In this document: in pieces, positions 25,678 through 32,994 of the stretch
Numbering within the stretch: the stretch's first letter is position 1
How the letters are laid out: each line of letters begins with the position of its first letter
NCBI GenBank assembly: GCA_021733665.1
Contig: JAHREI010000001.1
Coordinates: forward strand, 496,001-560,000
Source of the DNA: Bacillus subtilis
Lineage (GTDB): Bacteria > Pseudomonadota > Alphaproteobacteria > Rhizobiales > Rhizobiaceae
Direction: 5' to 3'
Length of the DNA stretch: 64,000 nt
Notes under the pieces: generated by a model
Seen by the model: the letters and a program-made list of their open reading frames with translations, nothing else
What the model was told of the DNA's origin: nothing
The model's database searches: none
Translations under genes and position numbers: made by a program

Positions 25678-28389
25678 TTAGAACCACTGGCCGAAGCGGC
25701 GGATATAAATAGCTTTCATACCCTGTGCGACGATGCAGTAGCTGATGAGCGTACCGGCCAGCCAAGGGAAATATTCCCATGGGAGCGGCACGAGACCGAC
25801 AGCATTACCCAGTGGCGAGAACGGAATATAAATACCGATTGCCATCACCAGCGTGGTCATCAGCATTACCGGCAAAGCAGCGGTGCTCTGGATGAACGGG
25901 ATTTTCTGGGTGCGCAGCATATGTACGACAAGGGTCTGGGACAGCAGGCCTTCAATGAACCAGCCGGACTGGAACAGGGACTGCATTTCAGGCGAATTGG
26001 CAGCAAAAACATACCACATCAGCGCGAAAGTCGTGATGTCGAAGATCGAAGAGGTCGGCCCGATCCAGAGCATGAAGCGGCCGATATTCTTCGCATCCCA
26101 TTTGCGTGGTTTGCTCAGGAACTCCTTGTCCATCTTGTCCCAAGGCAGAGCCAGCTGCGAGATGTCATACATCAGATTCTGGATCAGCAGATGGATTGCC
26201 AGCATTGGCAGGAACGGAATGAAGGCAGAAGCAACCAGAACGGAGAAGACGTTGCCGAAATTCGAGCTGGCCGTCATATTGAGATATTTGATGATATTAC
26301 CGAAGGTTTCACGACCTTTGATAACACCTTCCTCCAGCACCATCAGGCTCTTTTCCAGCAGGATGATATCGGCGGATTCTTTGGCGATATCGGCACCGCT
26401 GTCGACGGAAATCCCCACATCGGCATCGCGCAGCGCTGGTGCATCATTAATCCCGTCGCCAAGGAAGCCGACCGTATGGCCATTGGCCTGAAGTGCCTTG
26501 AGAACACGGGATTTCTGTAATGGTGTCAGCTTGGCAAAAACCGTGGTGTCTTCAACGATGACACGCAGGGTGGCGTCGTCCATTTTCTCGACATCACGTC
26601 CCATCACCGGTGTGCCAGGCTCCAGCCCGACTTCACGGCAGATTTTGGTGGTGACAATCTCATTATCGCCGGTCAGAACTTTCACAGCCACACCATTGTC
26701 ACGCAGAGCGGCAAGGGCAGGAGCAGCGGTTTCTTTCGGCGGGTCGAGGAAGGTCAGGAAGCCTTCAACGGTTAGTTCACATTCGTCATTTTCGCTATAT
26801 TGCGGCTTGGTAGAGCCTTGCGGAATATCGCGGGTGGCGATCACCAGAACACGGAAACCATCCTGATTATAGGCGCGGGCAATCGCTGTCAGTTCCGCAC
26901 GGCGTTTATCATCCAGCGGCAGAATTTGCGTGCCTTCTTTGACCTGTGTGGCGATGGCGAGCATTTCTTCTACGGCGCCTTTACAGATCAGCAGGTGATC
27001 GCCGTGAATGCCTTCCACAACGACGGAGAGGCGGCGGCGGATGAAGTCAAACGGCAGCTCATCAATTTTGCGATAGAAAGAGGCAGAGCGCAGTACATCG
27101 CCAAGACCGCTGGAGAAGCGGATTACAGCCTGATCCATCAGGTTTTTCATGCCGCTCTGATGATAGCTGTTCAGCCATGCGAGGCGGAAAATATGGTCGT
27201 CGCGTTCGCCTTTGCTGTTCACATGGTGTTCGAGGATAATTTTATCCTGTGTCAGCGTGCCGGTTTTATCGGTGCAGAGCACATCCATCGCACCGAAATT
27301 CTGAATGGCGTTGAGGCGTTTCACCACTACTTTGCGTCGTGACATGGCAACCGCACCTTTGGCGAGGTTGGAAGACACGATCATCGGCAGCATTTCCGGT
27401 GTCAGACCGACGGCAACGGCGAGTGCAAACAGGAAGGCTTCTGCCCAGTCACCTTTGGTAAAGCCGTTAATCAGCAGAACAATCGGCACCATCACCAGCA
27501 TGAAACGGATCAGCAGCCAGCTGACGGAGTTTACACCACGGTCAAAGGCGGTTTCTGCACGGGAGCCGACAATGGCTTTGGCCAGAGAGCCAAAATAAGT
27601 GCGTGCGCCGGTGGCAACAACCACGGCTGTCGCAGTGCCGGAAACCACATTGGTACCCATGAAGCAGATATTCGGCAGATCGAGCATGTCTGCTTCGTCA
27701 GTAGCGGTCGCAGCGGCAGATTTCTCAGCAACAGAACCCAGCGTGTCGTATTTTTCAATCGGTAGTGCTTCACCGGTCAGAACAGCCTGACTGACATAAA
27801 GATCGCGCGATTCAATCAGACGGATATCCGCAGGGATCATATCACCGGCAGACAACAGCACGATGTCACCGGCCACCAGATCACGCATAGGAATTTCATG
27901 GCGCTCCGGTGTATTGCCGCCGCTGCTGCGACGCAGGACTGTGGCTGTGGTGCGCACCATCGCTTTGAGAGCTTCGGCAGCTTTTCCTGAGCGGTATTCC
28001 TGCCAGAAGCGCAGCAGCCCGCTGAGTACGACCATGGTAACGATAATAGTGACGCCGGTATAATCGATTTCTTCGCCGTCGCGCATCGGCAGCCAGATAT
28101 CGGTGACAGAGCTGATTGCAGCCAGCGCCATAAGCACCATGATGAAAGGATTGTTGAAAGCCTGCAGCAGCTGGATCAGGGCATGAGGGCGCTTATCGTG
28201 AGCGACTTCATTGGCACCGTTTTCCTGCAGGCGCAGCGCTGCTTCAGCATTGGTCAGCCCTTGCTGATCGCTGCGCAGATTGGCGAGTGTTGTATCAAGG
28301 CTGTTGCGGGCTTCTTTCATCGCACGGGATGAAAGTTTCCGGTCGTCTTTATCCGCCTGAAAGGCGGTATTTTTGAGCGGCTTGTTCAT
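25678..28389 (-). CDS. mgtA: Magnesium-translocating P-type ATPase MgtA
   Basis: Inner-membrane P3B-type ATPase importing Mg2+ when it is scarce. About 903 residues, matching MgtA/MgtB. Motifs: TGEALPIEK (actuator), CTDKTGTLTQD (phosphorylated Asp), KGAVEEML (nucleotide site), [17 protein letters not shown], and ten membrane segments with NLMYDISQLALPWD in the C-terminal half. I put the start at ATG 28389, preceded by GGGAG; the frame runs on to 28479 through a dispersed repeat without a ribosome site. Two tiny coupled genes lie directly upstream on the same strand, and mgtC is divergent, so this is a magnesium-stress locus. A terminator follows. Confidence 0.94.
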   Translation of the reverse strand: MNKPLKNTAFQADKDDRKLSSRAMKEARNSLDTTLANLRSDQQGLTNAEAALRLQENGANEVAHDKRPHALIQLLQAFNNPFIMVLMALAAISSVTDIWLPMRDGEEIDYTGVTIIVTMVVLSGLLRFWQEYRSGKAAEALKAMVRTTATVLRRSSGGNTPERHEIPMRDLVAGDIVLLSAGDMIPADIRLIESRDLYVSQAVLTGEALPIEKYDTLGSVAEKSAAATATDEADMLDLPNICFMGTNVVSGTATAVVVATGARTYFGSLAKAIVGSRAETAFDRGVNSVSWLLIRFMLVMVPIVLLINGFTKGDWAEAFLFALAVAVGLTPEMLPMIVSSNLAKGAVAMSRRKVVVKRLNAIQNFGAMDVLCTDKTGTLTQDKIILEHHVNSKGERDDHIFRLAWLNSYHQSGMKNLMDQAVIRFSSGLGDVLRSASFYRKIDELPFDFIRRRLSVVVEGIHGDHLLICKGAVEEMLAIATQVKEGTQILPLDDKRRAELTAIARAYNQDGFRVLVIATRDIPQGSTKPQYSENDECELTVEGFLTFLDPPKETAAPALAALRDNGVAVKVLTGDNEIVTTKICREVGLEPGTPVMGRDVEKMDDATLRVIVEDTTVFAKLTPLQKSRVLKALQANGHTVGFLGDGINDAPALRDADVGISVDSGADIAKESADIILLEKSLMVLEEGVIKGRETFGNIIKYLNMTASSNFGNVFSVLVASAFIPFLPMLAIHLLIQNLMYDISQLALPWDKMDKEFLSKPRKWDAKNIGRFMLWIGPTSSIFDITTFALMWYVFAANSPEMQSLFQSGWFIEGLLSQTLVVHMLRTQKIPFIQSTAALPVMLMTTLVMAIGIYIPFSPLGNAVGLVPLPWEYFPWLAGTLISYCIVAQGMKAIYIRRFGQWF

Positions 28390-28451
28390 GAGATACTCCC
28401 GCGATGACGGATCATCGCTGAAAAATGGCAGCACAGAGCCGCTCCGCGCAT

Positions 28452-28554
28452 AGAGCGCCGTGCGCCCGATTGGGCGCATAAAGGTCGCTCTAACATTTTA
28501 TATATGCAGCATAATTTTCCCTTAAACTGATTCAAGTTTCAGGAATTATGCTGC
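28452..28554. repeat. Dispersed intergenic repeat, family A (mgtA copy)
   Basis: Two adjacent stem-loops. The first runs from AGAGCG (28452) to CGCTCT (28491), with GTGCGCCC / GGGCGCA inside. The second is GCAGCATAATT (28506-28516) paired with AATTATGCTGC (28544-28554). The same architecture and many identical bases recur at 52220-52321 before pgi. Here it lies in the leader of mgtA. Confidence 0.8.
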
Positions 28555-28671
28555 GGAAGACGCAAAGCTCTGTGCCGGATCTTAACTTGTCTGATGTTGT
28601 GGGGGAGTGGCTGCATGCGGTCTGAAAGCAGGAAGAGAGGTTCCCGCTATCAGACCGCACACAGCCACCGA

Positions 28672-28842
28672 CTACTGTCGTCGTCCATAGCTGTCTCCGT
28701 TATCAAGGGGCAGTTCTTCTGTTGTCTGGGTTTTGAGCAAAGGCTCGTAAAAACCTGCTTTGGCCTGCACACGGATAAAGCTGACGGCAAGCATCAGCAG
28801 CGTGAAGCCGAAGACCATGAGAATATCAAAGAGAACATTCAT
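28672..28842 (-). CDS. 56-residue membrane protein upstream of mgtA
   Basis: The frame from ATG 28842 encodes 56 residues. A single membrane segment covers about residues 3-24 (LFDILMVFGFTLLMLAVSFI), followed by a polar tail rich in Thr, Glu and Asp. The start codon overlaps the stop of the upstream 76-residue gene as ATGA, a clear sign of translational coupling, which makes chance unlikely. I do not recognise the family. Its position between that gene and mgtA suggests a small partner or regulator of the Mg2+ pump, in the manner of MgtR/MgtS-type peptides, but that is inference. Confidence 0.65.
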   Translation of the reverse strand: MNVLFDILMVFGFTLLMLAVSFIRVQAKAGFYEPLLKTQTTEELPLDNGDSYGRRQ

Positions 28843-29069
28843 GATTGTGCTCCGCCTGTTGCCGCAGACCAGACACATTCCAGTTTGCGGTTTTGCGGAT
28901 TACGCACCCAGCGGGCAACCGGCCGGTTACCGCCGTCAGCGATGACGGCAACAACATCCGGTCCGTCAGCCAGTTTTGGTAGGCGTGAGGAACGGACAAA
29001 ACGGCGTGTATCACCATTGAGCGGGGATGCGCACAGAATCTGCGCCATGTTGAGAATTGGATAGGTCAT
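28839..29069 (-). CDS. 76-residue protein at head of mgtA transcript, unrecognised
   Basis: Encodes 76 residues with no membrane segment. It includes a basic stretch (DTRRFVRSSRLPKL) and ends with WVRNPQNRKLECVW, holding the only Trp residues plus a Cys. The ribosome site GAGGTGA is strong but lies inside a perfect inverted repeat that reaches to the ATG. It overlaps the next small gene by ATGA. I recognise no family. As the first gene in the leader of mgtA, it may be a soluble accessory protein or a leader whose translation sets expression of the downstream genes. Confidence 0.62.
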   Translation of the reverse strand: MTYPILNMAQILCASPLNGDTRRFVRSSRLPKLADGPDVVAVIADGGNRPVARWVRNPQNRKLECVWSAATGGAQS

Positions 29070-29105
29070 GTTTCACCTCGTTAGCCGCAACGGCATGGGT
29101 GAAAC
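29070..29105 (-). promoter_or_regulatory. Hairpin covering the ribosome site of the mgtA-leader small gene
   Basis: On the minus strand GTTTCACC (29105-29098) is complementary to GGTGAAAC (29077-29070), which contains the Shine-Dalgarno bases and abuts the ATG at 29069. A small GCCG-TTG-CGGC stem sits in the loop. Folding would hide the ribosome site. Confidence 0.65.
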
Positions 29106-29282
29106 CTGCAAAGGTTCAGTCCGGTTGCTGCTGCGGCTTGGTTATTTGACTACTGTCGCTTGGCATTTAGGAACAGAATCCTTGCGGGTGCATCCTGAGT
29201 ATTCAGAAGGAATGCACATGAGATGTGGTTTCAGAGCCTCTGTCTGAATTTCATCAGAGCAGGCGCTGAAACCGATGACTGA

Positions 29283-29326
29283 ACAGTTGAACTGTCCTGA
29301 TCTGTGTTTAAAACAGATGGTCTGTT
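29283..29326. promoter_or_regulatory. Cluster of short dyads in the mgtA-mgtC divergent region
   Basis: ACAGTT-G-AACTGT (29283-29295), ATCTGT..ACAGAT (around 29300-29318) and AACAGA-TGG-TCTGTT (29312-29326) overlap or lie end to end. Possible protein-binding sites or transcript structure. Confidence 0.4.
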
Positions 29327-29371
29327 ACCTCAACTATGAACAAAGACTGTTTCAATATGATTAGGTGTTAT

Positions 29372-29395
29372 GCGGATATACTAAAGTATATTCGC
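29372..29395. promoter_or_regulatory. 24-bp dyad in the mgtA-mgtC divergent region
   Basis: GCGgATATACT-AA-AGTATATtCGC: eleven-base arms with one mismatch around a two-base centre, about 140 bases before mgtC. It is a strong operator candidate for either divergent unit. The regulator is not identified; the FixJ-like protein encoded downstream of mgtC is one candidate. Confidence 0.5.
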
Positions 29396-29533
29396 AGAGG
29401 TTAAGCTTGTTTTATGCAGCAAAAACAGACAGGAACGGCCAGCATTGCACGATTTCTATTGTATTAGAAAACCTTCATACCGTTGCGAAATAAAGCTGCT
29501 ATCGGAATACAGACGAAAATGGCAGGACAGATT

Positions 29534-30253
29534 ATGGTCTCAGTTGAAAGTCTCTTACATACATTTACAGCACTGGCAGCAGCTTTTGTGCTTGGCGGTA
29601 TTATCGGGTTTGAGCGGCAATGGCGTCAGCGTCTTGCGGGGTTGCGCACCAATACGCTGGTGGCAGTCGGTGCAGCGACCTTTGTCTTGTTTGCCTCATT
29701 GGTTGACGGGGATACCAGCCCGACCCGTGTGGCAGCGCAGATTGTTTCCGGTATCGGTTTTCTGGGCGCAGGGATTATCTTCAAAGAAGGTTTTAACGTC
29801 CGCGGGCTGAATACAGCTGCAACACTGTGGTGCTCTGCGGCTGTTGGTGTGATGTGCGGCGCCGGCTTCTATCTTCATGCGGCCATCGCCACTTTGTTTA
29901 TTATCAGTGTGAATTTGTTTTTGCGCCCGCTGGTGCATCTGATCGACCGGCAACCGGCAAGCGGATCGGAATTTGACAGCCGCTATGCAGTGAGCATTGT
30001 TTGTATGGGCGATGCGGAGGCGCATGTGCGCTCGCTGTTGTTGCGCGATCTTGGTACGGTTCTGCATATTCAGGATCTGGAAAGCACCAATATTGAAGAC
30101 AGCAACCGTGTCGAGGTGAATGCGCTGTTTCGGGCGGATAATAATCAGGATCCGTTGCTGGAGCAGATTATCGGCCGTTTGAGTCTGGAGCCGCTGGTGA
30201 CTTCGGTGCGCTGGCGTTATGTTACATCCGATGACGGCGATAAAGATTATTGA
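29534..30253 (+). CDS. mgtC: MgtC/SapB family protein
   Basis: Inner-membrane protein of 239 residues, close to the 231 of Salmonella MgtC. The N-terminal half has about four to five membrane segments with the conserved IIGFERQWRQRLAGLRTNTLVAVGAATF, TRVAAQIVSGIGFLGAGIIFKEG and GLNTAATLWCSAAVG. The C-terminal half is a cytoplasmic ACT-like domain, as in virulence-type MgtC rather than short SapB proteins. MgtC promotes survival in low Mg2+ and inside host cells. ATG 29534 has AGGACAG six bases upstream; earlier ATGs in frame (29483, 29519) have none. It is divergent from mgtA and followed at 9 bases by a histidine kinase. Confidence 0.92.
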   Translation: MVSVESLLHTFTALAAAFVLGGIIGFERQWRQRLAGLRTNTLVAVGAATFVLFASLVDGDTSPTRVAAQIVSGIGFLGAGIIFKEGFNVRGLNTAATLWCSAAVGVMCGAGFYLHAAIATLFIISVNLFLRPLVHLIDRQPASGSEFDSRYAVSIVCMGDAEAHVRSLLLRDLGTVLHIQDLESTNIEDSNRVEVNALFRADNNQDPLLEQIIGRLSLEPLVTSVRWRYVTSDDGDKDY

Positions 30254-30262
30254 AAGCGTATA

Positions 30263-31372
30263 ATGCAGACAGATAAGCAGCCTGTTGGAGACCGGATCAA
30301 ATCGGCACTTTCCGTGCCAATGATGCTGGAAGGTGCCAGTTTCTGGCAGCTTCTGGCCGGTCTGGCGCTGATTATCGCAATTTTTATTGCGGATACGGTA
30401 ACGGATCTCGAAATTGCAGCGGCAGTCTTCTATGTGGCCGTGGTGTTGCTGGCTGTGCGCCTTTTGCAGCCTAAGGCGGTGATTGCCACTGCATTGCTCT
30501 GCGTGCTGATGACGATTGTCAGCTATTTTCTGACACTGAGCGGCTCGCCGGAGTCGGGGGTGGTCAACGGTTTTATCAGTGTTGCGGCAATTGCCGTCAC
30601 AACATGGCTGGCTTTGCAAATCCGTAATGCGCAGCAGGCGGCTGAAGAAGCCCGTAAGCAAATGGCACAAATGGCGCGGGTGATGACACTCGGCGAGCTG
30701 ACAGCCTCTATCGCGCATGAGGTCAATCAGCCATTGGCGGCTGTCACCACCAGTGCGGCGGCATGCACACGCTGGCTGGCGACCGAGCCGCCGAATATTG
30801 AAAAAGCGCGTCAGGCGGCAGAGCGGATCAGTAAAGATGCAACGCGTGCTGCGGAAGTGGTGGGGCGGGTGCGTGCTTTGGTGCAGCGTCAGCCTGCAGC
30901 GCGTGAAGATATCCGTATGAATAATCTGATACTGGACGTTCTGGCACTGGTACGCGGTGATCTGGAGCGTTGGCGTATCAATATCCGGCTCGATCTCGAT
31001 GAGGCTTTACCGGTCATACAAGGCGACAGAATTGAGATTGAGCAGGTGCTGCTCAACCTGTTCAGCAATGCGGTGGAGGCAGTACGGGACAGTAAACGCG
31101 TTGAGCCGCGAGAGATCATGGTTCTGTCGCGTGGTGAGCCGGATGGTTCTGTTCGCGTGGCGGTGTCCGATACCGGTGAGGGAGTGCCTACAGAGCGGCT
31201 GAAAACCATGTTCGATGCGTTTTATACCACCAAATCTGGCGGTATCGGTATTGGTTTGGCAATCAGCCGGAGTATTATCGAGGCGCATCAAGGTGCTATC
31301 CGTGCCTATCCCCGTCACCCGCACGGTCTTGTTGTGGAATTCACCTTAAATGGCAGCGGAACAAAAGCATGA
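30263..31372 (+). CDS. Membrane sensor histidine kinase
   Basis: A 369-residue kinase with three to four membrane helices in the first 120 residues, almost no periplasmic loops, and no PAS domain. The phosphoacceptor box is TLGELTASIAHEVNQPLAAV, the style of FixL/DctB/TodS-type kinases. The ATPase domain has NLFSNAVEAV (N), VSDTGEGVP (G1), FDAFYTTKSGGIGIGLAISRSII (F and G2). It begins 9 bases after mgtC and overlaps the response-regulator gene by ATGA, so the three form an operon. The buried sensor suggests it reads the membrane itself or an interaction partner such as MgtC. The signal is unknown. Confidence 0.9.
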   Translation: MQTDKQPVGDRIKSALSVPMMLEGASFWQLLAGLALIIAIFIADTVTDLEIAAAVFYVAVVLLAVRLLQPKAVIATALLCVLMTIVSYFLTLSGSPESGVVNGFISVAAIAVTTWLALQIRNAQQAAEEARKQMAQMARVMTLGELTASIAHEVNQPLAAVTTSAAACTRWLATEPPNIEKARQAAERISKDATRAAEVVGRVRALVQRQPAAREDIRMNNLILDVLALVRGDLERWRINIRLDLDEALPVIQGDRIEIEQVLLNLFSNAVEAVRDSKRVEPREIMVLSRGEPDGSVRVAVSDTGEGVPTERLKTMFDAFYTTKSGGIGIGLAISRSIIEAHQGAIRAYPRHPHGLVVEFTLNGSGTKA

Positions 31373-32007
31373 AGCAACCGGTCAGCGATAACCATAATAC
31401 AGAAGAACCGGTCGTTTATATTATTGATGATGACCAGTCTTTGCGTGAGGCCATTGAGGATCTTCTGAATTCTGTCGGTCGGCAAGCGCAGTCCTTTGCA
31501 TCCGTGCAGGCTTTTCTGGAGACGGAACGTCATGATGCCCCTGCTTGTCTCGTGTTGGATATCCGGATGCCCGGTATGAGCGGACTGGATTTTCATCGTG
31601 AGATGGACAAGTGGGATGTGCAGTTACCGGTTATTTTTATCACCGGTCACGGTGATATTCCGATGTCTGTACGGGCAATGAAACAAGGCGCTGTCGAGTT
31701 TCTGACCAAGCCGTTCCGCGAGCAGGATTTGCTGGATGCTATCCATCAGGCCATTGAGCTCGACCGTAAAAACCGTATCGCCCGCAACAGCCTGAAATCT
31801 CTGAAGGATCATTATTCCAGCCTAAGTGATGGTGAGCGTGATGTGGTCGGTCATGTGGTTGCAGGCTTGCTCAACAAGCAGATCGCAGCGGAGCTGGGCA
31901 TCAGCGAAATTACGGTGAAAGTGCGCCGCGCACAGGCAATGCGCAAAATGCAGGCTGCTTCCTTGCCAGAACTGGTGCGGATGATGCAACAATTGCAGGA
32001 AACTTAA
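31369..32007 (+). CDS. FixJ/NarL-type response regulator
   Basis: A 212-residue regulator. The receiver domain holds IDDDQSLREAI (acidic pocket), LVLDIRMPGMSG (phospho-Asp), FITGHGDIPMSV (Thr/Ser switch) and EFLTKPFREQDLL (Lys). After a linker comes a LuxR-type helix-turn-helix, LSDGERDVVGHVVAGLLNKQIAAELGISEITVKVRRAQAM. This matches the FixJ/TtrR/NodW group. It is translationally coupled by ATGA to the upstream kinase, its evident partner. Targets are unknown; the mgtA-mgtC promoter region, with several dyads, is the nearest candidate. A long hairpin starts at its stop codon. Confidence 0.92.
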   Translation: MKQPVSDNHNTEEPVVYIIDDDQSLREAIEDLLNSVGRQAQSFASVQAFLETERHDAPACLVLDIRMPGMSGLDFHREMDKWDVQLPVIFITGHGDIPMSVRAMKQGAVEFLTKPFREQDLLDAIHQAIELDRKNRIARNSLKSLKDHYSSLSDGERDVVGHVVAGLLNKQIAAELGISEITVKVRRAQAMRKMQAASLPELVRMMQQLQET

Positions 32008-32040
32008 ATCCGGCGTTATCAAATGATAAGCCGGATTTAA
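32004..32040 (+). terminator. Long inverted repeat after the response-regulator gene
   Basis: TTAAATCCGGCGTTATC (32004-32020) pairs with GATAAGCCGGATTTAA (32025-32040), with one bulged G. It includes the stop codon. The tail is only moderately T-rich, but the position between converging genes fits a terminator. Confidence 0.6.
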
Positions 32041-32062
32041 GATTTTGTAATGTCTTGGATTT

Positions 32063-32994
32063 TTAGCTTTGAGGCACGGCTATTGTGGCTCGTGGTTCAT
32101 TGCGTGTTGCAGTTTTTCTTCCCAGAGCGATCATTGGGGTTTCCAAATATTTATAAACGCTATGAGAAATCAGTATCGTTAGACCTAATGATACGAGACC
32201 TGTTAAGAGATCCGTCCAGTTTTCGGTCAGCGGCAGAAACTGATAGACCAGCAAAGCTGCAATCCCGTGAAACAGATAGATAGAGTAGCTGATAGAGCCG
32301 CCAAATGACAAAAGCGATGATTGCACCTGTCCATGCGCTTGTTTTTTATCAATCATGGCGAGGCGGAATAGCATGCCACAATATAAAAAAGAAACATGAA
32401 GGCCGATATATTGTACCGGAAGGTTGATACCCGCGTGCACACGCATAAGGATCGGAAGTGCGCTTGAACAGATTAACAAGAGTACAAAGGCAGTGACAAT
32501 TTTCGGTGTATATAAAACGTTTTCCAAAACAATGCAGCACAGAAAAATAGAAAACCAGCTAAATAGTCAGGGTCCAGTAAATTCCGGACAGCCAGTGAAA
32601 GCCTAAGAAGCTGGGAACATCCTCATATTGGCCAGAATTGTCACAATCGATGGCGCCGAACCCTTATAGACAAAGAATATACTGAGCGTGATGACAGCAA
32701 GTCACAAAGCAGAGTAAAGCCTGAAAAAGCGGGAGATTGCAAATCGCCGTAAAGGATGGGCACCACGAATACTAAACGGTACTACGAAGCCGCTGATCAA
32801 GAAAAATAAGATGACACCCAAACGCCCGAGGTCGATGCTGTTCAAAGAATATTGAATGAGCTCAATCAGCGGCGTTTGCTGATTTTGCGCTTCCCGGACG
32901 ATATCTCCGAAGAAATGCTGTATGACAACGAGTAAAGCTGCAATAGCGCGCAATGCATCGAGTTTGCATATCGTTGAGGTTTGGCCTTATTCAT
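32063..32994 (-). pseudogene. Decayed acyltransferase-3 family gene
   Basis: Remnant of a membrane O-acyltransferase (acyltransferase-3 fold). Its pieces read in different frames: KLDALRAIAALLVVIQHFF, RLGVILFFLISGFVVPFSI and RFFRLY (near 32953-32705), then LGFHWLSGIYWTLTI, then GGSISYSIYLFHGIAALLVYQFLP and YLETPM (to 32063). A TGA replaces the expected Trp at 32702-32704, and a TAG at 32559-32561 replaces the expected Glu. The frame shifts at least twice more, including near the N-terminus. The probable original ATG at 32994 overlaps the stop of the upstream beta-helix gene as ATGA, so the two were once coupled. Such enzymes acylate surface polysaccharides. Not functional as it stands. Confidence 0.85.

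Noticed and set aside
25499-25780. 93-codon minus-strand frame across the end of mgtA
   Set aside because: Overlaps the conserved MgtA C-terminus in another frame and has no ribosome site.
28594-29064. 156-codon plus-strand frame opposite the mgtA leader genes
   Set aside because: No ribosome site, biased composition, and the minus-strand pair shows ATGA coupling, so it is the shadow.
29070-29140. Possible M-box magnesium riboswitch (plus strand reads CTCGTTAG)
   Set aside because: Only the first eight bases resemble the M-box start; the conserved core and closing elements are missing, and the simpler ribosome-site hairpin explains the pairing.
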